The position numbers were made by a program, and so were the translations under genes. Below, piece after piece: positions 36,530-45,941 of a stretch of DNA of 64,000 nucleotides (the stretch's first letter is position 1; the number at the start of each line of letters is the position of its first letter). This DNA comes from Armatimonadota bacterium. GTDB lineage: Bacteria > Armatimonadota > UBA5829 > DTJY01. The stretch lies in contig JARYMF010000008.1 of NCBI GenBank assembly GCA_029907255.1, positions 62,001-126,000 of the forward strand, given 5' to 3'. The notes below the pieces were generated by a model. The model saw nothing but the letters and a program-made list of their open reading frames with translations. It searched no databases and had not been told where the DNA came from.

Positions 36530-39304
36530 ATGAAAGGATGCTCAAACGTAGTTTTAAAAACATCTATACTCTTTTTATTTGCTATTCTGCTCTTTAATCC
36601 GGGGCAGGGTTTTGCAGCAGAACATCGTGCTTTCTGGGTCGATGCTTGGGGTTCTGGATTCGAGAATCCAACCGCCACCACGGCAATGATCAATTACGTT
36701 GATGCTTGTAATTGTAATGTCGTTCTAGTAGAAGTGCGAAAGCGTGCAGATGCATATTATACATCGTCTTATGAGCCGATTGGTTGGAGCATTACACCTC
36801 AAGCTGGCTACGACCCCCTGGCAGATATAGTTACGAAGGGACATGATGCAGGTTTAGAAGTGCATGCTTGGGTAGTGGTCAACAGAGCGTGGACAAGCAC
36901 TACACCGCCGCCTTCAACTACCCCACAGCATATTTTCAATGCGCATCCTGAATGGTTCTCGCTGACCGATTCAGGTTCGATGTTCCAGGAAGACGGCTGT
37001 AGTTGGACCGACCCAGGTCATCCAGAGGTCGAGAATCATTACAGCAATGTGTTTAAGGAAATTGTACAGAATTACAATATAGATGGCATATGCCTTGACT
37101 ATATTCGATACGCTGGCACTAACTGGGGCTACAACCCTACCGCGGTTGCTAGGTACAATGCCGAATATGGACTGCAGGGAAATCCGTCTCCAAATGACAC
37201 CCAATGGTCCAACTGGCGGCGTGACCAGGTAACAAACATTGTCAAGAGAACCTATCTGGAGGCTAAGGCAATTAGGCCTAGCATTAAGGTAGGTGCAGCA
37301 GTATGGAGCACTGCCTCAACCGCAAATACATATTATTTCCAGAACTGGGACCTTTGGATGTCAAGCCATTTCCTCGATTATGCGGCTCCTATGAATTACT
37401 TGACGGATAATAACCAGTTCAACGCCGAAAATCAGGACAATATCACACGGCAGTACGGACGGCATGTTTATATTGCTCAAGGTTCATACCTTAATACTAT
37501 TAGCAACTCTATGACCCAGATAAGTTCGGTCCAGAGTATGGGCTTCCCGGGCGTGCAGTGCTACTGCTACCGTGTGACAAATAGTGGCACTGTTGATAGG
37601 GAAGGCTTCAAGAACGCGTTGCTTTCAGGACCGTTCTCGACTTACCAAAGTGTCCCGACAATGTCGTGGATTAGCAGTCCGACTAAGGGGATGCTCAAAG
37701 GTTTTGTAAAGAATTCAAGCGGTGTTCCTGTTTATCCTGCAACTGTTACCGTCCTTGGGGCAAACGTGTCCACGAAGAATAGCGGGGCAGGTTTTTATGG
37801 GTTTGTTGACCTTGACCCGGGTACCTATACGGTTGTTGCGAGCAGCCCAGGCTACACAAACGGCCAAGGTCAGGTAACCATCACTGCTGGACAGGTATCG
37901 ACATTAGACCTCACGCTTGGTGTAGATTCAGCGCCGCCGATAATCTCGAACGTTCGCACAAATGACGTTCGTGCAACAATTGCGCAGGTGCTTTGGGACA
38001 CCGATGAAGCTTCTACCAGCCAGGTAGAGTATGGGCCAACCTCCACATATGGTTATCAAACGACCGAGAACATGACCCTAGTTACATCGCATATTGTACA
38101 ACTGACTGGGCTAACGCCGAGCACGACTTATCACTACAGGGTCAAGTCCAAAGATGGTGCTAACAACCAGGCGGTTTCAGGAGATTACACATTTGCTACC
38201 GCTGCGTCTGAGGTTGTTGATGATATCATTGTAGATAACCCGGCTTGTGAGTTATACGGCTCATGGTATACGGGCACCTCGGCGACCGACAAGTATGGCT
38301 CTGACTATTACTACTGCAGCACGGCGACCAGTGAAACAAGATGGGCTAAGTGGACACCTAATGTGTTGGTGCGTGGAACTTACAACACCTATGTGTGGTA
38401 CTCCCAAGGCACTAACCGGTCTACGATGGCTCCATACACCGTCTACTATTATGGTGGTTCTCAGTCGGTGAGCGTTAATCAACAGACTAACGGCGGTACG
38501 TGGAATCTAATTTCGAGCAACAAGAGATTCGACCCAGGCACCGCTCAGTATGTGAAACTAGGCAATGGCACAAGTGAAAGCTCTCGGGTGGTCATCGCCG
38601 ATGCGGTTAAGTTCGTCTACACAGGTGCGATAGATGTTCAGCCGCCTAGTGCTCCGACTAATCTAAATGCTGTGTCGGCATCAACAAGCCAGATTGACCT
38701 GAGTTGGACAGCATCAACGGATAATGTTGGGGTAACCGGTTACAAGATTTACCGCAATGGTTCGTACTTAACTTCTGTAACCGGAACAAGCTACTCCAAC
38801 ACGGGTTTGTCGGCAGGTACGTCTTATACCTATTATGTGAAGGCTTATGACGCTGCCGGCAACGAGTCGGCCGCTAGCAATAGTGACACGGCTACCACAT
38901 GGATTATCTTGGATAATCCATCGGCTACCTATACTGGCACATGGACGACCGGAACATCGTCAACCGATAAGTATGGGTCTGACTATCGATATGCTTCTAC
39001 TGCTTCAAGCGAAACCGCTACTGCGAAATGGACTCCAACCGTCAATTCAGCGGGTAGCTATAATGTCTATGTCTGGTATCCGCAAGGTAGCAACCGTTCA
39101 ACCAAGGCACCGTACACGGTTTACTATAGTGGCGGAAACGTGACAATTCAGGTAAACCAGACTACCAACGGCGGCAAGTGGAATCTGATAACTACAAAGA
39201 GCTTCGCAACTGGTACAACAGGCTATGTAAAGCTAGGCAATGGAACCGGAGAAAGCTCAAAGGTTGTCATGGCTGACGCTGTCCGTTGGACTAAGGTTGA
39301 ATAA
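36530..39304 (+). CDS. Secreted GHL10-family glycosidase with two golvesin-like domains
   Basis: About 924 residues. ATG 36530 gives the best spacing to GAGAGAAGG; GTG 36521 and ATG 36524 are alternatives. Layout: signal peptide about 1-28; GHL10 barrel about 29-370 (HRAFWVDAWGSGF, DGICLDYIRYAG, VGAAVWSTAS); carboxypeptidase-regulatory-like about 380-465; PAP/FN3-like about 467-560; golvesin-like about 563-695; FN3 about 700-780; second golvesin-like about 783-924 (IILDNPSATYTGTWTTGTSS). Compared with the copy at 27715 the C-terminal unknown domain is replaced by a second golvesin module. A clear paralogue of the two neighbours. Confidence 0.88.
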   Translation: MKGCSNVVLKTSILFLFAILLFNPGQGFAAEHRAFWVDAWGSGFENPTATTAMINYVDACNCNVVLVEVRKRADAYYTSSYEPIGWSITPQAGYDPLADIVTKGHDAGLEVHAWVVVNRAWTSTTPPPSTTPQHIFNAHPEWFSLTDSGSMFQEDGCSWTDPGHPEVENHYSNVFKEIVQNYNIDGICLDYIRYAGTNWGYNPTAVARYNAEYGLQGNPSPNDTQWSNWRRDQVTNIVKRTYLEAKAIRPSIKVGAAVWSTASTANTYYFQNWDLWMSSHFLDYAAPMNYLTDNNQFNAENQDNITRQYGRHVYIAQGSYLNTISNSMTQISSVQSMGFPGVQCYCYRVTNSGTVDREGFKNALLSGPFSTYQSVPTMSWISSPTKGMLKGFVKNSSGVPVYPATVTVLGANVSTKNSGAGFYGFVDLDPGTYTVVASSPGYTNGQGQVTITAGQVSTLDLTLGVDSAPPIISNVRTNDVRATIAQVLWDTDEASTSQVEYGPTSTYGYQTTENMTLVTSHIVQLTGLTPSTTYHYRVKSKDGANNQAVSGDYTFATAASEVVDDIIVDNPACELYGSWYTGTSATDKYGSDYYYCSTATSETRWAKWTPNVLVRGTYNTYVWYSQGTNRSTMAPYTVYYYGGSQSVSVNQQTNGGTWNLISSNKRFDPGTAQYVKLGNGTSESSRVVIADAVKFVYTGAIDVQPPSAPTNLNAVSASTSQIDLSWTASTDNVGVTGYKIYRNGSYLTSVTGTSYSNTGLSAGTSYTYYVKAYDAAGNESAASNSDTATTWIILDNPSATYTGTWTTGTSSTDKYGSDYRYASTASSETATAKWTPTVNSAGSYNVYVWYPQGSNRSTKAPYTVYYSGGNVTIQVNQTTNGGKWNLITTKSFATGTTGYVKLGNGTGESSKVVMADAVRWTKVE

Positions 39305-39329
39305 ACGCCGAGTACTCGGCACGGCGCGA

Positions 39330-39367
39330 GGGGCAGATCGCATGCCCCACTCCATGCGATCTGCCCC
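39330..39367 (+). repeat. 15-bp perfect inverted repeat after the third GHL10 gene
   Basis: GGGGCAGATCGCATG (39330-39344) pairs exactly with 39353-39367 around an eight-base loop. A 12-bp palindrome CCGAGTACTCGG lies just upstream. No T-tract follows; a ribosome-binding site begins seven bases later. Confidence 0.7.
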
Positions 39368-39386
39368 GGGAATAAGGAGGACAAGT

Positions 39387-41276
39387 ATGTATAGGAACAA
39401 GTCCTTGAAAGTTGTTTTTTCGCTGTGGTTGATGGCGGCATTTGTTTGCTTGTGTGGTAATGCTGGATTGGGAGCTGATGCTAATAAACTTTTTGGAATT
39501 CATTGGTGGGGACATACCCAAGGAATAGGTGTAGATACTGCTCCAAGGAGCCTGTTGGATGTGCCGACGTATTCAGCTTGGGATACAGAGACCGTTCTCA
39601 CTCACAGCGATTACTGGTGGGGACCTTCGTATTTCGCTGATCTTTATTCTACCCTCTATGGGTGGAACGTGAGCTTAATTACAAGGGTTGATTATACCTG
39701 GAATGATACCATTCCTGCGCCAAGCGACCCTAATTATTCTAGCTGGCCGTTGGTAGTTGTAAATAACGTGGTTAATGTGCTTAAAAACCAGTGCCATATC
39801 TGGATAGTAGGTAATGAACCGAATATCCTGTGTGCAGAGGGAAGCTTGTGGCCTGATAGGAAGATTCAGCCAGCGCAGTATGCCCAGGTATACCGCAGTG
39901 TTCGGAATGCGATACACCAGAGCGCAAGCGTTGGTCCTCCTGGACAGCATATAGTTTTGCTCGCGGGACCCAGCTATGGTCCTGTGGAGGGCGTGCGGTG
40001 GATGGCGGGCAAGGATTATCTTGCCCAAACTCTCGACAATCTCTCCCCAAACGAAGTGGATGGGTTTGCTCTTCATGCTTATGGTTGGACCCTATCGGAG
40101 TTTCAAGACCAATATCGCACCCAAATTCGAATCATTGACCAAAAAGGCTTTGGCAACAAACCCATTTGGATTACGGAATTTGGGCGGTATACCATCGATG
40201 ACAACGATGAGCAGAACAGCGCCCAATTTGTTAGAGATGCATTTGCGGACGTAAACGCATGGAACCAGACGCCAGGTAATCGAGATATAATCGGCATGAC
40301 ATGGTTTGTTTACGATTGCAATCAGCAGGCTAGTGGTGGTTGGAACAATTGGGCAATTGAGTATTGGAAGGACCATGGTTTCCCTAGTGGAGATTCGCGC
40401 GACCTATTCACTGCTTTTCAGCAGGCGGTCGACCAGCGGTATGCTGCGGGTACCTGGGGAAATCTTGAGTTTATCGTAGATAATCCATCCGCTACTTTCA
40501 CCGGTACATGGTATACGGGAACATTGGCCACTGATAAATATGGTTCGGATTACCGGTATGCAACCACAGCGCCGAGTGAAACGGCAACTGCAATTTGGCG
40601 GCCAAACATCACTATGGCGGGCAACTATGATGTCTACGCATGGCATTCTCAGGGCAGTAATAGGTCTGCTGCGGTACCGCATACCGTGTATTGGAACGGC
40701 GGCTCCCAAACAGTGAACATTAACCAAACAACCAATGGCGGACGCTGGAACGTTTTGGTGAGCTCCAAGCCATTCGCCACAGGGACAAATGGCTATGTGA
40801 AAGTTGGCAATGGCACAGGCGAGTCGAGCAAAGTCGTTATGGCCGACGCAATGCGATTTATGTGCCTTCAGCCCGTAGACCTCATAGTTGATAACTCAGA
40901 TGCCGGATTTAGTGCGTCAGCCAACTGGAGCACTGGAACGATAGCGAAGGACAAATATGGTCCAAACTATAGATTTAGGCAAACGCAAGCTACGAGTGAC
41001 CCAGCGACTTGGACGTTCAGCCTGCCAGTGTCTGGAAGATATGAGGTGTATGCTTGGTGGTCGGCAGGCACTAATAGGTCGGCTACTGCGCCTTACATTG
41101 TGTACTACAGCGGTGGCTCGCAGACTGTGGTTAAGAATCAGCAAACAAATGGCGGCACGTGGAACAGCTTGGGTGCTTGGGAGTTCGCTAGCGGGAGCAA
41201 TCAGGTGAAGCTTTCCTGCTGGACTACAACAGGCTACGTTGTTATTGGAGATGCTGTACGAATGGTTCTGCGCTGA
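39387..41276 (+). CDS. Secreted clan-A glycoside hydrolase-like protein (GH39/GH5-like) with two golvesin-like domains
   Basis: A 629-residue exported protein. ATG 39387 follows AAGGAGG; an upstream extension lies within the preceding gene. A signal peptide (about 1-32) leads a TIM barrel of about 340 residues. This has the clan-A pair: WIVGNEPN with the likely acid/base Glu (about 145) and WITEFGRYT with the likely nucleophile Glu (about 264), plus DGFALHAYGW and MTWFVYDCNQ. Two golvesin-like modules follow (about 367-490 FIVDNPSATFTGTWYTGT and about 495-629 LIVDNSDAGFSASANWSTGT). The substrate is unknown; sharing modules with GHL10 and amidase neighbours points to the same polymer. Confidence 0.83.
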   Translation: MYRNKSLKVVFSLWLMAAFVCLCGNAGLGADANKLFGIHWWGHTQGIGVDTAPRSLLDVPTYSAWDTETVLTHSDYWWGPSYFADLYSTLYGWNVSLITRVDYTWNDTIPAPSDPNYSSWPLVVVNNVVNVLKNQCHIWIVGNEPNILCAEGSLWPDRKIQPAQYAQVYRSVRNAIHQSASVGPPGQHIVLLAGPSYGPVEGVRWMAGKDYLAQTLDNLSPNEVDGFALHAYGWTLSEFQDQYRTQIRIIDQKGFGNKPIWITEFGRYTIDDNDEQNSAQFVRDAFADVNAWNQTPGNRDIIGMTWFVYDCNQQASGGWNNWAIEYWKDHGFPSGDSRDLFTAFQQAVDQRYAAGTWGNLEFIVDNPSATFTGTWYTGTLATDKYGSDYRYATTAPSETATAIWRPNITMAGNYDVYAWHSQGSNRSAAVPHTVYWNGGSQTVNINQTTNGGRWNVLVSSKPFATGTNGYVKVGNGTGESSKVVMADAMRFMCLQPVDLIVDNSDAGFSASANWSTGTIAKDKYGPNYRFRQTQATSDPATWTFSLPVSGRYEVYAWWSAGTNRSATAPYIVYYSGGSQTVVKNQQTNGGTWNSLGAWEFASGSNQVKLSCWTTTGYVVIGDAVRMVLR

Positions 41277-41393
41277 GCAGCTTATTTTTCAAGCAGTTTG
41301 AAAGCGGAGGTAATTAGGTTTCAAATCTGGCGAAGCCTTTGAAATAAATTGAAATATCATGCACTCGGCTAACAGCCGGAAGGAGAGGAGGTG

Positions 41394-41429
41394 GTGTTTA
41401 GAGAAGAAGGGATATTAATTGTAAAGTAA
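41394..41429 (+). promoter_or_regulatory. Extra ribosome-binding site with a possible 11-codon mini-ORF
   Basis: GGAGAGGAGG (41382-41391) precedes GTG at 41394, which opens MFREEGILIVK and a TAA. A small hairpin CGGCT-AAC-AGCCG lies just upstream (about 41365-41377). The amidase start at 41472 has its own AGAAGGAGG. This is the least clean case of the repeated leader pattern. Confidence 0.28.
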
Positions 41430-41471
41430 ACGTAATTTCAACAAAAAGAAATTAGAAGGAGGATTTGAGAA

Positions 41472-42491
41472 ATGAGGACACTTTGCATCATTTGTTTCGC
41501 TCTGCTTTGCTCGTCGGTGGCATTTGCCGGCGTTGCTGGGCAGAAAATCTGCATTGACCCGGGCCATGGCGGCTCGGACCCAGGTGCTGTAGGATTCGGG
41601 CTAGAGGAAGAGGATGTCAATCTTGATATTGGCCTCAGGGCTCGGAATCTATTCCAGCTTGACGGCGCTACGGTCATTATGACCCGAACGTCAGACGTAT
41701 ATGTGTCGCTGCAGGGCCGCTGCGACATCGCCAACAACAATGGTGCGAACAGGTTCATTTCCACCCATTGCAATGCTGCCAGTGATAGTAGCGCAAATGG
41801 CACAGAGACTTTCTGCTGTGCAGGATGTAGCGCCACGTCATATGATCTCCGGAATAAGGTTAATCCGGAGTTGGTTTCCCATATGCAGACCGTCAACAGA
41901 GGTGTGAAGACTGCCGACTTCTATGTGCTTGTAAATACCAATATGCCGGCAATCCTGGGCGAGGTGGCCTTCATAACCAACGCCGCAGACAATGCTAAGC
42001 TTGCGAGCGGAACATGGCGACAGGAAGCCGCACGGGCATACCTGCATGGCACGCAGAGCCACTATGGCGAAGTGCCGCACGACCCAGTGAGCGATATTAT
42101 AATTGACAATAGCTCCGGCTCGTTCTCCTGTTCAGCCAATTGGGCTACCGGCACAAGCGCCGCAGACAAGTATGGAAGCGACTATCGCTGGAGAAGCACA
42201 GCTGCGACCAGCGATCCAGCTACTTGGACGCCTAACATACCTGTAGCAGGCAGCTGGACGGTTTATGCATGGTGGACAGCTGGCACCAACAGGTCGCCAA
42301 ACTCGGCTTATCAGATAAACACGACGAGTGGCGCCGTCAATGTTTACGTAAACCAGCAGACCAACGGCGGCCAGTGGAACTCGCTCGGCTCGTTTGACCT
42401 CGGAACAGGCGGTTATTGGGTCAAGAAGTCTTGCTGGGCATCCACCGGCTATGTTGTTATAGCAGACGCCATTAAGTGGCATAAGAACTAG
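41472..42491 (+). CDS. Secreted N-acetylmuramoyl-L-alanine amidase (Amidase_3) with golvesin-like domain
   Basis: A 339-residue exported zinc amidase that would cut the bond between MurNAc and the stem peptide. Signal peptide 1-19. Zinc ligands are His in IDPGHGGSDPGA (about 29-40), Glu in LEEEDVNLDI and His in ISTHCNAAS; the catalytic Glu is in ILGEVAFITN. An unusual CCAGC motif sits in the loop ETFCCAGCSATSYD. The golvesin-like domain spans about 205-339. The catalytic domain closely matches the gene at 47088 and the module matches the amidase-like gene at 33220. AGAAGGAGG precedes the ATG. Confidence 0.92.
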   Translation: MRTLCIICFALLCSSVAFAGVAGQKICIDPGHGGSDPGAVGFGLEEEDVNLDIGLRARNLFQLDGATVIMTRTSDVYVSLQGRCDIANNNGANRFISTHCNAASDSSANGTETFCCAGCSATSYDLRNKVNPELVSHMQTVNRGVKTADFYVLVNTNMPAILGEVAFITNAADNAKLASGTWRQEAARAYLHGTQSHYGEVPHDPVSDIIIDNSSGSFSCSANWATGTSAADKYGSDYRWRSTAATSDPATWTPNIPVAGSWTVYAWWTAGTNRSPNSAYQINTTSGAVNVYVNQQTNGGQWNSLGSFDLGTGGYWVKKSCWASTGYVVIADAIKWHKN

Positions 42492-42509
42492 TCTAGTTTG
42501 ACCGGGCCT

Positions 42510-42539
42510 TGTGGGGGCAGGCTTTGTCTTGCCCCCACA
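42510..42539 (+). terminator. Hairpin after the amidase gene
   Basis: TGTGGGGGCA pairs exactly with TGCCCCCACA across a ten-base loop, 18 bases after the stop. It is followed by TAAAAGAC, not by a T-tract, so termination efficiency is uncertain. Confidence 0.5.
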
Positions 42540-42674
42540 TAAAAGACATAACCTAATCTGCATGGCTACTCTGTCTGGAGCGGAATAGGGCATGTTACAA
42601 AATCGGTTAGGGCGGAAAGAATCGGCAAAATGACGAAAGTTTATATGCCGCCAATCAAAAAGCGGGAGATTTGC

Positions 42675-43748
42675 ATGAAATATTTACGGTTATTTTTGAT
42701 AGTAAGTTGTTTGACTTATGTTTTCATTATGCCCTCATGTGCTCAAAGGGTAGAGCTTCTCAAAGAAGAGGGTGGTGCTGTCGAGAATCCGCCTGAGAGC
42801 CTCCAGCTTGAATACAAGTTCAAAGTAGGTGATGTTCGAAAGTATGACATCAACATTGATGGCGAAGGCATGATGAGGCTGCCAGGCCAAGACGAACAAT
42901 CGAAGCTGGAAGCTCGAACAACAATGAGAGCCGTTCAACATGTGATTGCTCAACTCCCTTCAGATGGGGGCTGGCGTATTGAGTGGGATACAATTAAAGC
43001 CACACTGCTCATACCAGAGTTCGGCGAGATATTTATGACTGTTCCACATATCGAATATGAGGCGGATAAATATGGTAAGGTTAAAAAGCTAAAGGGCCTT
43101 GACGAACTTGCCGTTTGCCCTGGACTGCCTCAGCAGAAAACCTTAGGCAATGTTCTTAACCAACTGCCTTTTGGAGGATTTCCTCGGAAGGAAGTAAAGC
43201 CCGATGAAACTTGGGAAGACTTGTATGAGATTCAGATTCCAGGTCAGCAAGCTACTAGGATAAAGGTAAAATCAAGGCTTATGGGCTTTGAGAGAATTCG
43301 AAACTTCGATTGTGCCAAAATTGAAACCACCTACGAAGCACCATTCACTCTAGATTTGAGCAAGCTTCGAAAATCTGATAGGGCTGCAAAAACTTCGGAA
43401 ATAAAAGACAAGTCTGAAGAAAAATTAACCAACGAATCTGAGAATAAACAGCCAGAAAAGCCGCAGATTATTTCTGGAACGGAGACAGGCAGTGTCTGGA
43501 CCTACTTTGCATATAAAGAGGGCTTCACAGTTCAAGTTTATGCACAAGTAGACTTGCATGCAGACATCCAAGATGACGAAGAATCAACCGCAGTTAAACC
43601 CATTGACAGCAGAGCAATTGTGCCAGTAGGGGATGAATCTCCAGATACCCACAAAATAGAGCACGATGTAGACTTGAGATACTTGACGGTATGCTTGCTT
43701 GTGCCTGAAGACGATAAAGAGGAGGAGCAAACAAAAAATGAGAAGTGA
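42675..43748 (+). CDS. Secreted DUF6263-like protein, copy 1
   Basis: A 357-residue exported protein. ATG 42675 is chosen since GGGAG precedes it; an earlier ATG at 42630 would put 15 hydrophilic residues before the signal sequence. The signal runs MKYLRLFLIVSCLTYVFIMPSCAQ. The mature part has LEYKFKVGDVRKYDINIDGEGMM, FMTVPHIEYEADKYGKVKKLKGL, LLIPEFGE and a charged Lys/Glu-rich stretch (about 238-265). It resembles the DUF6263 type of secreted beta-proteins, but I hold that loosely. It overlaps the propeller gene by 11 bases. The gene at 44946 is its paralogue. Confidence 0.72.
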   Translation: MKYLRLFLIVSCLTYVFIMPSCAQRVELLKEEGGAVENPPESLQLEYKFKVGDVRKYDINIDGEGMMRLPGQDEQSKLEARTTMRAVQHVIAQLPSDGGWRIEWDTIKATLLIPEFGEIFMTVPHIEYEADKYGKVKKLKGLDELAVCPGLPQQKTLGNVLNQLPFGGFPRKEVKPDETWEDLYEIQIPGQQATRIKVKSRLMGFERIRNFDCAKIETTYEAPFTLDLSKLRKSDRAAKTSEIKDKSEEKLTNESENKQPEKPQIISGTETGSVWTYFAYKEGFTVQVYAQVDLHADIQDDEESTAVKPIDSRAIVPVGDESPDTHKIEHDVDLRYLTVCLLVPEDDKEEEQTKNEK

Positions 43749-44802
43749 GCCTGTCTATAAGCGCAATTTAATTTTACCAATTTTATGTTTGTTTGTTTTC
43801 ATGGCTGTGCCGGTTTTTGCATTTCAGCTGGGTGAGGGTGTTGCTCTTCCGGTGCCGGTTCCAGGCTTGTTCAACGTGCCAAAGTGGGCGCCAGATGGAA
43901 GCGGCTTAGCATTCACAGGCGAACGCTATACTGGTTTATATTACACAGACCTGGCTGGCAACGTCTCGGTGATATCTGATGCGAAGCTTGCGGGATGGCG
44001 CTATCAATGGTCTCCCGATGGCCAAAGCTTGATATATAGGATTCGTAGCGAAGATGGGATGGGTTTAGCACTAATGCAGGCGAAAAGAGGAGAGGCTGGT
44101 TCAAAGCAGCTCACTCCTTTTCTGAACGATTTGTTTCCACCAAGATGTGGAAAGGATGGGATAACCTATAGGTCGGGCGACGAGCTCATCACAATAGACG
44201 AGGAAGGCAACGTAATCTCAGTCCACAGTTTGTCCCAGGGACGAGGTGTTATGTCACGGGTTATGAGCGTGGCGGCAAATCTTATGCTTGGCAGAATCAC
44301 GGGGGCGACTTTCACTAGTTTTGCTTGTGCGCTTTCCAGCGAGGCGGCAGACGGCAAACCAGGAAGCGGTGTCTATGTGGATTCTGAGAGCCAGATATGG
44401 ATTGTTGATGAAAATGGTAACCGTCGAAAGCTTATCGACGTCGAAGGCGAACCAGGGTACTGTCCTCCGACTGAGTCACCGCAAGGAGACAAATATTGTG
44501 TAGAGGGATATAGTGGCAACCTTTATGTAGTTGATCCAAGGGGAGGCACCCCAGTTAATTTAGGAGAAGGGCATAACCCATCGTGGTCGCCGGATGGCAG
44601 ATATGTAATTTTTGAGGTAACAACGGATGATGGGCATATAATTACTTCATCGGACCTTTGGATTGCTAGCATAGACGGTAGCCAAAGATTTCAGCTTACT
44701 AGTACGCCTGGCATCGAGGCGGACCCATCTTGGTCGCCCGACGGTAAGTATATTGCTTATATTTTGGACGGCAAGATTTATATTGCTCCAATTGAACCCT
44801 AA
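43738..44802 (+). CDS. Secreted PD40/TolB-like beta-propeller protein, copy 1
   Basis: A 354-residue exported protein with a signal peptide (about 8-30) and repeated propeller blades carrying the PD40 motif SWSPDGRYVIFEVTTDDG, WSPDGQSLIYRIRS, WAPDGSGLAFTGERY and SWSPDGKYIAYILDGK. ATG 43738 has GAGGAGGAG upstream and overlaps the preceding gene, so the two are coupled. Such propellers usually mediate protein-protein contacts in the periplasm, as TolB does. There is no TolB N-terminal domain. The copy at 45938 has the same length and motif order. Confidence 0.82.
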   Translation: MRSEPVYKRNLILPILCLFVFMAVPVFAFQLGEGVALPVPVPGLFNVPKWAPDGSGLAFTGERYTGLYYTDLAGNVSVISDAKLAGWRYQWSPDGQSLIYRIRSEDGMGLALMQAKRGEAGSKQLTPFLNDLFPPRCGKDGITYRSGDELITIDEEGNVISVHSLSQGRGVMSRVMSVAANLMLGRITGATFTSFACALSSEAADGKPGSGVYVDSESQIWIVDENGNRRKLIDVEGEPGYCPPTESPQGDKYCVEGYSGNLYVVDPRGGTPVNLGEGHNPSWSPDGRYVIFEVTTDDGHIITSSDLWIASIDGSQRFQLTSTPGIEADPSWSPDGKYIAYILDGKIYIAPIEP

Positions 44803-44945
44803 GGCAAGCAGTAGTGCTAAAAGGGTTAGGCTTCAATTGCTGGGAGGCAATTAGCTTGGATGCGAACCCAAAACACATGGACGTGTTAAAAATATAAGTT
44901 TATAAGTTACACGTATAACTTAAGCTGAGAGGAGGGATATAAAAG

Positions 44946-45941
44946 GTGAAAAGAGCTATCGCAATTTTTTGCACATTGTTACTTTGCCTCCTTTCGGCTG
45001 CATTGCTTCCAATCAGAGCCGAAGACACTGGTGCAAAAAATGAAAAGATAGAAAAGGTGGAGAATCCACCGGCTAGCGTCAACCTTGAGTACAAATTCAA
45101 GGTAGGCGAGATGCGCAGATACAACATGACGATAGACGCCTCGGGTGTTTTTGCGTTGCCGAAGGGGACGAATGAGACGGAGTTTGAAACGCACACTTGG
45201 CTGACTGTTATACAACATGCAACGGCTTACCTTCCAAAAGAAGATGTTTGGAAGCTTGAATTGGATGTTCTCAGTGCAACCCTTTCAATTCCTAACTTTG
45301 GCGAAACTTTGATGACCTTCCCGCCACTCGACCTAGAAGTAGATAAATATGGGCAAGTTCGAAAAATTAAGGGCATCGAAGAGCTGAAAACCAGCGGCTT
45401 GCCAAAGGATAGAACTATAGAAAATATCCTAAGCCAGCTGAAGTTTCTTGGTTTACCACAAAAAGAACTTCACGTCGGGGATACTTGGGAACAGGAATAC
45501 CCTATTGAGGCGCTTGACCAGTCGGTAACAGTGAAGACGGTCTCAAAGTTGGTTGGTTTTGAACGGGTTGATGGGGTAGATTGCGCAAAAATTGAGAGCA
45601 CATTTGAAGTGCCATTCAAGTTTGAGATGAAGAAGAGTGAAAATTCTGAAGCCAAAAGTTCTTCTACAAAAGAGGCGCCAAAGAGATTTCTTGTTGGCAC
45701 TGAAAAAGGGGAGCATGTGACCCATTTTGCGTATGAGGAAGGCAAAGTAATGCGCGCGCAAGCTACTATAACACTTATCGCCGATATTAAATCTGAAGGT
45801 AACGAGTCGGATAAGAACAATTCCACATCTGCCCTAAATAACGAAGGTTCCGCCGACGAGCGGCATGACCTCAACATCAAATATGTATTGGTTTCCAAAT
45901 TTGATCCTGAGCTTCCCATAAACTTGGAGGAAAAAGAATGA
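44946..45941 (+). CDS. Secreted DUF6263-like protein, copy 2
   Basis: A 331-residue exported protein paralogous to the gene at 42675. Shared blocks include ENPPASVNLEYKFKVGEMRRY, LSIPNFGETLMTFPPL, EVDKYGQVRKIKGIEEL and DLNIKYVLVSKF. It begins with GTG at 44946 behind GAGGAGGG, with signal KRAIAIFCTLLLCLLSAALLPIRA. Its stop overlaps the start of the next propeller gene (ATGA). The function of the family is unknown to me; constant pairing with the propeller suggests a physical partnership. Confidence 0.72.
   Translation: MKRAIAIFCTLLLCLLSAALLPIRAEDTGAKNEKIEKVENPPASVNLEYKFKVGEMRRYNMTIDASGVFALPKGTNETEFETHTWLTVIQHATAYLPKEDVWKLELDVLSATLSIPNFGETLMTFPPLDLEVDKYGQVRKIKGIEELKTSGLPKDRTIENILSQLKFLGLPQKELHVGDTWEQEYPIEALDQSVTVKTVSKLVGFERVDGVDCAKIESTFEVPFKFEMKKSENSEAKSSSTKEAPKRFLVGTEKGEHVTHFAYEEGKVMRAQATITLIADIKSEGNESDKNNSTSALNNEGSADERHDLNIKYVLVSKFDPELPINLEEKE

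Noticed and set aside
41350-41470. ydaO-type cyclic-di-AMP riboswitch before the amidase gene, suggested by GGCTAACAGCCGG and the cell-wall target
   Set aside because: The region is too short and lacks the other conserved blocks of the class; only a small hairpin is present.
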